A stretch of 64,000 nt of DNA from the NCBI GenBank assembly GCA_002634385.1, contig NSJL01000004.1, positions 1-64,000 of the forward strand. The letters run 5' to 3'. The DNA is from Nitrospira sp. (GTDB lineage Bacteria; Nitrospirota; Thermodesulfovibrionia; Thermodesulfovibrionales; Dissulfurispiraceae). The notes beneath the pieces are model-generated. The model did no database searches. It worked only from the letters and a program-made list of their open reading frames with translations, and was not told the origin of the DNA. The translations under genes and the position numbers were made by a program. The first letter of the stretch is position 1. The number at the start of each line of letters is the position of its first letter. This document shows, one piece after another, positions 8,540 to 15,748 of the stretch.

Positions 8540-8555
8540 TGGAACAAAAATTGCT
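8540..8555 (+). promoter_or_regulatory. Sigma-54 promoter P2 (DMSO-reductase-like operon)
   Basis: The sequence tggaacaaaaattgct matches the -24/-12 consensus with correct spacing. It is nearly identical to P3 at 14807. The predicted start near 8565 leaves a leader of about 165 nt before the GTG at 8730. Confidence 0.75.
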
Positions 8556-8562
8556 TTGCCTT

Positions 8563-8681
8563 TTAAAATCCAGATGCAAAAAATCCGGAATAGATGGCTG
8601 AAAAGGAGGTGCCTCGGAGGAGGACAGGTGGTAGTCCCGAGGGGAGTTTATTTTTTTCGCTCCCGCGGAGAGAGGGCTGTA
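8563..8681 (+). ncRNA. Conserved structured 5' leader, copy A (unknown class)
   Basis: From ttaaaatccagatgca to gagagaggg this leader matches 14831-14950 over about 120 nt, interrupted by small indels. Shared blocks include gatggctgaaaaggaggtgc, gaggaggac, ggtggta and ggggagttta. A terminal hairpin (gggag ... ctccc, 8642-8664) and a possible ggac/gtcc stem are visible. A short open frame (8594-8704) crosses it, but a one-base indel relative to copy B breaks frame conservation, so RNA or DNA conservation is more likely than a peptide. The aggtgcc and ggtggta-tcc blocks faintly recall cobalamin riboswitches, but the B12-box core is absent. Confidence 0.5.
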
Positions 8682-8729
8682 AAGCAACCAGAGGAAAAGT
8701 ATGAACTTTTATCAGGCAAGGAGGTATCG

Positions 8730-11573
8730 GTGGAACAGGAGAGGGAAAAGGCAGATGAAGAGCTGGCCAACAAGGGATCGGTAGGGAGGAGAACATTCCT
8801 GAAAGGGCTCGGGGCATTGGGCGCCGCTGCTTCCCTGAACGTCTTATACCGCACGGAGGCGCAGGCGACCCTGTCGAAAGAGACAAGAGGGCTTGAACCC
8901 CCGCCCATCAAAGGCACCGTAGTCCCCGGGGCGGCACCCCACAACTGCGGCGGCCGGTGTGTAACGAAAGCATACGTGGAAAACGGGGTGATCAAAAGGA
9001 TCGTGACCGATGAGAGGCCCGACAAAAACCTCATCGATGGAACGGGGAACGATCCGCAGATACGCGCCTGCTCACGCTGCAGGTCCTATCGTGAGCGGAT
9101 CTACCGCTCCGACAGACTGACATACCCGTTGAAGCAGACGAAAGAGAGGGGGGACCTCTCGGGTTTTGTGAGGATCTCCTGGGATCAGGCGCTCACCGAG
9201 ATCGCCGAAAAGATGCAAAAGATCAAGTCCCTGTACGGCAATAAGGCCTTCTACTTCAATTACGGAACAGGAGATGTGGGTGCCGGGGGCTACCTCGGGC
9301 ATGTCCCGAGGCTCCTGAACAAATTCGGCGGGTATGTGCCCTACCGGAACGATTACAGCTGGCCGAATATAGAATTCGTTTCGTGGTTCGCCTTCGGGTA
9401 TAACTACTTCTGGGAATACGGAAACAGCAGGGATAATGCGCTGAACGCGGAGCTCCTTGTCCTGTGGTCCAACAGCTATGCCGACCTGATCATCGGGTCG
9501 AACTCCACCTGGTATATGACACAGGCGAGGGAGAAAGGGGCAAAGGTGGTCGCTGTCGACCCGAGACAGAACGATACTGTCTCTACGCTGGCCGACCAGT
9601 GGATCCCTGTGGTCCCCGGAACCGATGCGTCCCTGCTCCTTGCCCTTATGTACGTCATGATCGAGGAGGACCTGCTCGATGTCGATTTTGTGAAGAAGTA
9701 TGTCCATGGCTTCTATGATGATCCACATCCGGGTCTTTACCATGACGATGTGGCTGCGGCCAAATATACCGTCCCCGCGGGCGCCTCTCTGAGCGCCTAT
9801 ATTCTCGGGACGGACGAGTACCTGGTGAAAAAGGGAATCAACAAGGCGACTTCGGTCTATCCGGACACCATTCACTATAACGTGAACAAGACGGACCCCC
9901 TGTACGGGAAATCGGTCCCAATCTATGGAAAGGTCCCGAAGACACCCGAATGGGCAGAGAAAATAACGGGGGTGTCCGCCCAGGCGATCAGGAAGCTTGC
10001 CCGGGAGTGGGCGACGAAGAAGACCACCACCTACATCGGGGCCGGATTCCAGAGGCAGCCGGAGGGAGAGCAGGCCGTCTGGCTGATCTATATAATGGGT
10101 ATCATTACCGGGAACTTCGGCAAGACGGGCACCAACGTCGCCATTCCCGGAAGCAGGGGGGGCGGCTTTCCCTTCATCCTGCTTACCCATGAAAAACTGA
10201 AGTATGCCCCTTACGGCTTCACCGCAATCGCCGACGACCTGGAGAAGGATATCTATGATCCAGCCAAACTGACGGCGCCGAAGTATACCCCTTCTTTCTA
10301 CACCAAGAACGCGATACCCGTATTCCTCTGGGCAGACCTGGCGCAAAACGGTGGAACCGGGGAGTCGGAATGGAACGACGGTCAGATCAAGAAGTCGAAG
10401 GTGGGCATAAAATGCATGATGAACTTTGCGGGGAATGTCCTTTTAAACCAGCATGGCGATTGCAACAAACTGGTGAATCTTCTGAAGGACAGATCCAAGA
10501 TGGAGCTCATTGTGGTAGCCGATCAGTTCATGACCCCGAGCGCACGGTATGCAGACTATCTCCTGCCCGCTGCGATGAACTGGGAGAAGGAGGATGCAAC
10601 CACTACCTGGGTGACGGGGGAGACGGTAATTTTCCAGAACAAGGCGGTCGACCCCCCCGGGGAGTGCCGGCACGACTACGACATATGCACAGGACTCGCA
10701 GAGAAATTGGGGATCGGAGAGGCCTTTACCGAAGGCAAGAAGTATGAGGAGTGGCTGAAAGAGGCGTGGAAGACGGCCCTTGGTGAGCCCATCCCCTATG
10801 AGAAATGGAAAAAAGACGGTGTCTATACCTTTCCCGAGCTCCCTTCGCATCTCTCTTTCAAAGAGTTCAGGGAAGACCCGCGGAAGAGCGCCCTGTTGAC
10901 CCCATCGGGCAAAGTGGAGGCCTACTCACAGGCAATGCTGGAGGACTATGAGGCACGGGGGTATGTCAATGCCGATACCCGTATCACCCTTTCCGGGCGA
11001 CTCCACGACGGCAGCGACAAGGGCAGGTTCGTCTATCCGATCCCAATGTACATCCCCCTTCCGGAGGGGAGGCATGCCGATGGATTGCATCCCGATCCGA
11101 CGGGTGCCCTTTCGAAAGGATACCGGTTTCAGCTCCTTACGCCGCATCCCCGGTACAGAGTCCATTCCACCCACAACGTCAATGCATACCTGAATGAACT
11201 GTACAAAAAGGACGAGGCAGGGCACCCCGTGCATTTCAAACAGGCGAAAGGACCGCTGCAGACCTGGGACAGCAACGTCTATGAACCGGTATGGATGAAT
11301 CCCGGAGATGCGCAGGAGCTGGGGATCGGTCATGGGGATATCGTCAAGATCTTCAACGACAGGGGAGCGGTACTGGCCTCCGCTCATCTCACCCACCGGA
11401 CGATGCCCGGGATTGTCCTGCTTGCCCAGGGCTCCTATTATACGCCCGGCAAAGACGGCGTTGACAGAGGCGGAAATCCCAACACCCTGACCTCACAGAG
11501 GCCGTCGAGGATATGCCAGGCGGATTCCCTGGGGGCCAACACGCTGGTGGGCATAACGAGAGTCACAACATAG
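8730..11573 (+). CDS. TAT-exported molybdopterin oxidoreductase, DMSO reductase (DmsA)-like
   Basis: A 947-residue catalytic subunit. The GTG start at 8730 is chosen because AAGGAGG precedes it and gives a compact TAT signal (RRTFLKGLGALGAAASLNVL). It follows the DmsA pattern: YFNYGTGDVGAGGYLGH, KVVAVDPRQNDTV, DQWIPVVPGTDASLLLALMYVM, NFAGNVLLNQHGDCN and LTSQRPSR. Ser210 in RNDYSWPN aligns with the molybdenum-ligand serine of DmsA. The FS0 cluster motif reads A69-x3-C73-x3-C77...C114, so the usual first cysteine is an alanine. Likely role: reduction of an S- or N-oxide, or a related reaction, at the outer face of the membrane. It heads an operon with a ferredoxin, a chaperone and a polyferredoxin, but no membrane anchor subunit is present. 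Confidence 0.85.
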   Translation: MEQEREKADEELANKGSVGRRTFLKGLGALGAAASLNVLYRTEAQATLSKETRGLEPPPIKGTVVPGAAPHNCGGRCVTKAYVENGVIKRIVTDERPDKNLIDGTGNDPQIRACSRCRSYRERIYRSDRLTYPLKQTKERGDLSGFVRISWDQALTEIAEKMQKIKSLYGNKAFYFNYGTGDVGAGGYLGHVPRLLNKFGGYVPYRNDYSWPNIEFVSWFAFGYNYFWEYGNSRDNALNAELLVLWSNSYADLIIGSNSTWYMTQAREKGAKVVAVDPRQNDTVSTLADQWIPVVPGTDASLLLALMYVMIEEDLLDVDFVKKYVHGFYDDPHPGLYHDDVAAAKYTVPAGASLSAYILGTDEYLVKKGINKATSVYPDTIHYNVNKTDPLYGKSVPIYGKVPKTPEWAEKITGVSAQAIRKLAREWATKKTTTYIGAGFQRQPEGEQAVWLIYIMGIITGNFGKTGTNVAIPGSRGGGFPFILLTHEKLKYAPYGFTAIADDLEKDIYDPAKLTAPKYTPSFYTKNAIPVFLWADLAQNGGTGESEWNDGQIKKSKVGIKCMMNFAGNVLLNQHGDCNKLVNLLKDRSKMELIVVADQFMTPSARYADYLLPAAMNWEKEDATTTWVTGETVIFQNKAVDPPGECRHDYDICTGLAEKLGIGEAFTEGKKYEEWLKEAWKTALGEPIPYEKWKKDGVYTFPELPSHLSFKEFREDPRKSALLTPSGKVEAYSQAMLEDYEARGYVNADTRITLSGRLHDGSDKGRFVYPIPMYIPLPEGRHADGLHPDPTGALSKGYRFQLLTPHPRYRVHSTHNVNAYLNELYKKDEAGHPVHFKQAKGPLQTWDSNVYEPVWMNPGDAQELGIGHGDIVKIFNDRGAVLASAHLTHRTMPGIVLLAQGSYYTPGKDGVDRGGNPNTLTSQRPSRICQADSLGANTLVGITRVTT

Positions 11574-11647
11574 TAGAGCGGCGGATGCTGAAGATCTCCG
11601 GAACAACCGCTTAACCGATACGAACTTTTCATAGGGAGGTGGATGTA

Positions 11648-12280
11648 ATGCAATGGGCATGGTACTATGATCAAACGAGATGCATCGGGTGCAATACATG
11701 TGTGGTCGCATGCAAGGACTGGAACGACGTCAAACCCGGCCCTGCAAAGTGGAGGCGGCTTACTGTGAAAGAAACAGGGGCTTTCCCCAACGTGGGGGTA
11801 TTCAACCTGGTCATGGGCTGCAACCACTGTGAGAACCCCGCGTGCGTGGCAGCCTGCCCGGTGGGGGCCGTCATGAAGAGGGAGGAGGACGGGATCGTCG
11901 TCGTAAACAGGGAGAAATGCCAGGGATGGAAAGCGTGTCTGGCACGATGTCCTTTTGAAACGCCGCAGTTCGGGGATGCCGAAAGCGAGCCCGTGAGGCA
12001 GAAAAACTGGCTGGTTGATCATCCTATGCAGAAGTGCCACTTCTGCTGGGACAGGAAAAAAGAGGGCAAAAAACCCGCCTGTGTGGACTCGTGCCCCAAC
12101 AGGGCGCTCGACGCAGGACCGATGGAGGACCTGATGAGAAAGTATCCCGATGCAGTGCGGGTGGTCCAGGGCTTCCCCGACTCAGCCCGGGACCGTTCCG
12201 GCAATCTTCTCACTTCAGGCGCTACCAGACCGTCAATACTGTTCAAGCCGAAGCCGCCGCAGAAACCCGAAGTGCTGTAA
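11648..12280 (+). CDS. DmsB-like four-cluster ferredoxin subunit
   Basis: A 210-residue electron-transfer subunit with four cysteine clusters: CIGCNTCVVACKDW, CNHCENPACVAACPVGA, CQGWKACLARCPFETP and CHFCWDRKKEGKKPACVDSCPN. In the third cluster the second position is Trp (CQGW), as in E. coli DmsB. The ATG at 11648 follows GGGAGG with eight bases spacing; a GTG three codons earlier overlaps that site. It starts 74 bp after the catalytic subunit and should shuttle electrons to it. There is no signal peptide, so it is probably co-exported with the folded catalytic subunit through TAT. Confidence 0.9.
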   Translation: MQWAWYYDQTRCIGCNTCVVACKDWNDVKPGPAKWRRLTVKETGAFPNVGVFNLVMGCNHCENPACVAACPVGAVMKREEDGIVVVNREKCQGWKACLARCPFETPQFGDAESEPVRQKNWLVDHPMQKCHFCWDRKKEGKKPACVDSCPNRALDAGPMEDLMRKYPDAVRVVQGFPDSARDRSGNLLTSGATRPSILFKPKPPQKPEVL

Positions 12281-12286
12281 AGGGGG

Positions 12287-12419
12287 CCGGATGCCCTGTG
12301 GAGGAGCAGGGCATCCGGACGTTTCAGGGCGTGCAGGCGTCCTGGTGCACCTCCTGCACAAGAAAAGCGGCACTGTCCGCTTTTGTGTTATTTTATCTAT
12401 AGGCACCCCGTGAGGTGCC
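12287..12419 (+). terminator. Series of hairpins including an intrinsic terminator inside the operon
   Basis: Four dyads lie between the ferredoxin and the chaperone. They are ccggatgccctg/cagggcatccgg (12287-12298/12307-12318), gtgcagg/cctgcac just after it, aaaagcgg/ccgctttt (12363-12370/12377-12384) followed by the T-rich gtgttatttt, and ggcacc/ggtgcc (12402-12407/12414-12419) next to the chaperone ribosome-binding site. The third looks like a genuine intrinsic terminator and would attenuate downstream expression. Confidence 0.6.
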
Positions 12420-12433
12420 GGGGAGACAAGGCA

Positions 12434-13165
12434 TTGATAGACGTAGAAGAATTAATGGACATCCATCAGGGGAGAGAGACGATCTACCGTTTTTTATCCC
12501 GGAGCTATAGAGCGGAAGTCGACGGTGAGTTTCTGGAGACACTCAAGACACTGTTGCCGCATATCGAAGAGATGTCTTTTCACTCGGGAAACGAAAGCCT
12601 TGAAAAGGGGGGAGCGCTTCTGGGAAGTTTCGCACACCGCCTCTCTCATCCCCCCTTGGGTAAAGAGAAAGGGGCGGAGCTCATCCTGGAGTTGCACCGT
12701 GAGTTTGCCTCCCTCTTCCTTGTCGGGGTGCATACGATACCGTGTTCCGAATCGGTCTACCGTTCTCCCGAGCGGCTCATCAAACAGGAACCGAGGGAGA
12801 AAGTGGTAAAAAGATACCGGGATATCGGCTTCACCGTCTCACCACAATGGAGGGAGCCCGAAGACCATATCGCCATCGAGCTGGAGTTTATGGCAAGCGT
12901 TTCCCGTTTCGCGTACGAAGCGGCTGACAGGGGAGATCCGGAAGGGCTGAGGCGCTCTCTGAACTGCCAGAGGGAATTCATGGAGGAGCACCTCGCCAGG
13001 TGGATTCCGCATTTCTGTACGCTCCTTGCCGCACGGGCGGGGGATGACAGTTTCTACAAGGCACTCTCTCATCTCACTGACGGCTTTCTGGAAATGGATT
13101 ATGAATTCCTGAAGGCATCCGTCCCGGCATCTGGGCCGAAAAGGGAGGAAGCTCAAGGTGATTAA
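12434..13165 (+). CDS. TorD/DmsD-type molybdoenzyme maturation chaperone
   Basis: A 243-residue all-helical protein of the TorD family. Visible traits are the N-terminal RETIYRFLSRSY, the family-typical VHTIPCSESVYRSPERLIKQEPREKVVKRY, and EDHIAIELEFMASVSR. Such proteins bind the TAT signal of the catalytic subunit and hold it until the cofactor is inserted. The start is uncertain: TTG at 12434 has GGGGAGA upstream, while ATG at 12455 has only a weak site. It overlaps the following ferredoxin gene by 8 bp. Context makes the DmsA-like protein at 8730 its client. Confidence 0.85.
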   Translation: MIDVEELMDIHQGRETIYRFLSRSYRAEVDGEFLETLKTLLPHIEEMSFHSGNESLEKGGALLGSFAHRLSHPPLGKEKGAELILELHREFASLFLVGVHTIPCSESVYRSPERLIKQEPREKVVKRYRDIGFTVSPQWREPEDHIAIELEFMASVSRFAYEAADRGDPEGLRRSLNCQREFMEEHLARWIPHFCTLLAARAGDDSFYKALSHLTDGFLEMDYEFLKASVPASGPKREEAQGD

Positions 13166-14261
13166 TCCAACAACGGTCATCGCAAAGATGGCGGAAGTTG
13201 TTCGTATACAGAAAAACAGCTGTGTGCGGTTGCGGCATAAGAACGCCCAATGCCGTGAATGCATTACTCACTGTCCCGCCGGCGCTATCCAGGTCGGCAC
13301 AGCGGGTGAAAACATCACCATAGAGTGGAGCAAATGCATCGGGTGCGGCATCTGCTGCACGGTATGCAAAACAGGAGTCTATACGCTCAAAGAGTTCAGT
13401 GACCGGCTCTTCCTCGAGAAATGCCGGCAGGCGGTCGTGCACGACAAGGGGCTCGAGATACGATGCAAACAGGCGGGCGGCGGGACACAATGTTCCGGTA
13501 TCGAGGTGCCCTGTCTTGGAATAATTGACCCTGCCCACCTCATCGGCATGGTGGTGTACGGCGCCTCTTCCCTGCACTTGTGGCACGCGGAGTGTGGCAG
13601 ATGCAATGCACGACACGGGGATAGCTGCGTCTCGAAGTCGGTTGGCACTACGGAATCCCTGCTGCGCATCTTCAACCCCGCGAAAAAGGTGATGATAACC
13701 ACAGGGACACATCCGGCTCCCTTTACAAGGGAGGAGAAAGCTGCAAGGGAAAGTGGGCAAAAACCGGAAAAAATGGTATCGAGGCGGGAATTATTCAAAT
13801 ACTTCAAGCTGCAAGCCCTCTTCTCCGCTGCAGAAACCGTCGATATCTTTCCGGAGGAACAACAGAAACCGGAGAGGGGAGGAATCGGGTATACGAATTT
13901 CCTGCCTGAAAGAAGGGAGCTCCTGATCGCTTTTCTCAAGAGGTTGGGAAATCCCCCCGGAGGGGTACAGGACAGCTCTGAATGTGCATTGATCGCTGAG
14001 CTCGAAATTGAGAGCAATGAATGTGATGGATGCGGAATGTGCTATCACTTCTGTCCCACCCACGCCCTGCGGGAATATAACGACTCCGATGATGCCCGCG
14101 GGAAGGCAGCCGGACGGGAAATTCGCTTCAAATCATCCCATTGTGTAAAATGTGACCTCTGCCTCGTTGCCTGCTACCGTAAAGCGATCTGCTACACGGA
14201 GAGCTTTGATAGGGAACGCTTCATTGAGGAGCGCGAAAAAATCCTCAAGAAAATAGAATAG
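13158..14261 (+). CDS. Multi-cluster [4Fe-4S] ferredoxin protein
   Basis: A 367-residue cytoplasmic iron-sulfur protein starting at GTG 13158, with GGAGG upstream. Four cluster motifs are arranged as two pairs: CRECITHCPAG and CIGCGICCTVCKTG near the N-terminus, CDGCGMCYHFCPTH and CVKCDLCLVACYRK near the C-terminus. Between them is a region with more cysteines (CKQAGGGTQCSG, AECGRCNARHGDSC). There is no signal peptide or membrane segment, so it probably passes electrons on the cytoplasmic side, while the DmsA/DmsB-like proteins work outside. Similar polyferredoxins accompany TorD-type operons. It is translationally coupled to the chaperone by overlap. Confidence 0.8.
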   Translation: MINPTTVIAKMAEVVRIQKNSCVRLRHKNAQCRECITHCPAGAIQVGTAGENITIEWSKCIGCGICCTVCKTGVYTLKEFSDRLFLEKCRQAVVHDKGLEIRCKQAGGGTQCSGIEVPCLGIIDPAHLIGMVVYGASSLHLWHAECGRCNARHGDSCVSKSVGTTESLLRIFNPAKKVMITTGTHPAPFTREEKAARESGQKPEKMVSRRELFKYFKLQALFSAAETVDIFPEEQQKPERGGIGYTNFLPERRELLIAFLKRLGNPPGGVQDSSECALIAELEIESNECDGCGMCYHFCPTHALREYNDSDDARGKAAGREIRFKSSHCVKCDLCLVACYRKAICYTESFDRERFIEEREKILKKIE

Positions 14262-14411
14262 GCAGGGAGAGAATCTGTCTTATCCTGCCTGCATCACCTC
14301 TCCTCCGAGATCATTCCTCACGATGTCATGCCCTTTCTCCACTGTCCCTCACTTCTCCCGAGGTGCTTACCCCTCAATTTGCTCTCTCATTATTATATAA
14401 GAACCTATCAA

Positions 14412-14515
14412 CTGGCATTTTGCAAGAAATTGCAAACGCTTTGATTAATAGACATATTAAGAAAGACTACGTATCTATCTTCCGGAAAGCTTGCAAAAAT
14501 CCGGCATTTTGCAAG
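14412..14515. promoter_or_regulatory. Paired enhancer-like sites upstream of the methyltransferase operon
   Basis: Half site ctggcattttgcaag (14412-14426), followed by the dyad cttgcaaaa (14490-14498) - 8 bases - ttttgcaag (14507-14515), again preceded by tccggaaag. Sequence and spacing closely match 8006-8109. The dyad is about 290 bp upstream of the sigma-54 promoter at 14807. Confidence 0.65.
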
Positions 14516-14703
14516 AAATTGCAACCTCTTGATATCTAAATAGAATATGAAAGGCAAAAAGTAAAATATCATGAAGCCTTTGAAGTACTTCGCTCTTTGC
14601 AAGTAAATTTCTGCTTTATATTACTTCGGTACGGCCTTGATGTATGCCTTTTTATATTTGATCCGTCCTTTTCTTGAGAGTATCGTGCAATGTCCACGCT
14701 GAT

Positions 14704-14736
14704 TGTCATTGCGAAGGGACGTATCCCGAAGCAATC
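14704..14736. repeat. Short dispersed palindromic repeat (gtcattgcgaag family)
   Basis: This copy reads gtcattgcgaagggacgtat followed by cccgaagcaatcc. A closely similar sequence (with gtcgtaccct) is at 38934-38965. Such imperfect palindromes are common extragenic repeats. It lies in the control region of the methyltransferase operon. Confidence 0.6.
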
Positions 14737-14806
14737 CAATTGCTTTTCACTGAATCGTTTCTTTGACTCGTTTGCTCCGGGAGGATTCCCGAAAGCAATA
14801 GGCATA

Positions 14807-14822
14807 TGGAATAAAAATTGCT
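14807..14822 (+). promoter_or_regulatory. Sigma-54 promoter P3 (methyltransferase operon)
   Basis: The sequence tggaataaaaattgct has TGG and TTGC at the correct distance and differs from P2 at a single base. The predicted start near 14832 gives a leader of about 200 nt before the corrinoid-protein gene. Confidence 0.75.
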
Positions 14823-14830
14823 CTTAACCT

Positions 14831-14950
14831 CTTAAAATCCAGATGCAGGGGATTCGGAGAAATGGCTGAAAAGGAGGTGCCTCAGAGGAGGACGGGTGGT
14901 AATCCCGTGGGGAGTTTATTGTTTACCGCTCCCGGGGAGAGAGGGTTGTT
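14831..14950 (+). ncRNA. Conserved structured 5' leader, copy B (unknown class)
   Basis: This is the counterpart of 8563-8681. A hairpin acggg-tggtaat-cccgt (14892-14908) and a larger gggag ... ctccc hairpin (14910-14934) are visible. The two leaders stand before operons with different first genes, so the RNA probably answers to a signal shared by the regulon rather than to one enzyme. No known riboswitch class is recognised. Confidence 0.5.
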
Positions 14951-15034
14951 GTGAAAAAAGGATGATTTTCTTGTAAACGGGCAGGGGAGAGACGGTACCG
15001 GTTAACAATCAATGAAAGAGGCGGGGAGGACCAA

Positions 15035-15697
15035 ATGGCGAAGCAGGAAGAGCTTTTGATGAAGTTGAGGAGTTCCATCAGTTCACTCGATGTGGAAGGG
15101 GCGGAAAAAACAGCGCAAGAGCTTGTGAAGAGCGGGGGGGACCTGATCAAGGCCTGCGAAGCGATGGCAGAGGAGATGACCCAACTCGGCCAACAATTCG
15201 AATGCAAAGAGATCTATCTGCCCGAACTGGTTATCGCCGGGGATGCGATGAAGGCGGCTTTACGAATCCTGGAGCCGGCGATGATCAAGTCCGGCAATAC
15301 CATGAAGAAACTCGGTACGGTGGTAATCTGTACGGTGAAAGGCGATGTGCATACCCTTGGGAAGGACATTGTGGGTACTTTGATGAAGACTGCCGGTTTC
15401 GATGTGATAGACCTCGGCGGCGATGTGGCGCCTTCGCGGCTGATCGATGAGGCAAAGGCGGTAAACGCCGACATTATCGCCTGTTCGGCGCTGATGTCTA
15501 CCACGGTTGTCGTTCAGAAGGATGTGGTGGACTTTTTGAACGCATTGGGGTGCCGGAGCTCCTTCAAGGTTCTTGTGGGCGGTTGCTGCTCGAGTGAGGA
15601 ATGGGCCGAAAAAATCGGGGCGGACGGCTATGGGCTGGATGCAAAATCAGGAGTTGATGTTGCAAAGAAGTTGATCACGCAGAGAGCGGCGGCCTGA
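15035..15697 (+). CDS. Corrinoid protein of a methyltransferase system (MttC/MtgC-like)
   Basis: A 220-residue protein. The N-terminal helical cap (residues 1-90, KACEAMAEEMTQLGQQFECKEIYLPELV) and C-terminal Rossmann B12-binding domain are typical of methylamine/betaine corrinoid proteins. The cobalt-ligand motif is DVHTLGKDIV with His106; further B12 contacts are SALMSTT and GGCCSSEEWAEKIGADGYG. It accepts a methyl group from the substrate-specific MttB-family enzyme encoded next, and usually passes it to a second methyltransferase acting on tetrahydrofolate or CoM, which is not in this window. GGGGAGG precedes ATG 15035. It is the first gene after P3. Confidence 0.92.
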   Translation: MAKQEELLMKLRSSISSLDVEGAEKTAQELVKSGGDLIKACEAMAEEMTQLGQQFECKEIYLPELVIAGDAMKAALRILEPAMIKSGNTMKKLGTVVICTVKGDVHTLGKDIVGTLMKTAGFDVIDLGGDVAPSRLIDEAKAVNADIIACSALMSTTVVVQKDVVDFLNALGCRSSFKVLVGGCCSSEEWAEKIGADGYGLDAKSGVDVAKKLITQRAAA

Positions 15698-15748
15698 GAA
15701 TGAAAAAAACCATAAACACGAGAGGAATAACCGAAAGGAGGAGTAAGG

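Noticed and set aside
8594-8704. Short open frame in leader copy A matching one at 14862-14954 (both begin MAEKEVP)
   Set aside because: Several differences change amino acids, a one-base indel shifts the frame midway, lengths differ and no good ribosome-binding site is present. RNA conservation is the better explanation.
8563-14950. Calling the shared leaders cobalamin riboswitches
   Set aside because: Only fragments resemble the class; the conserved B12-box core (GCCACTG-like) and the usual three-way core are not visible.
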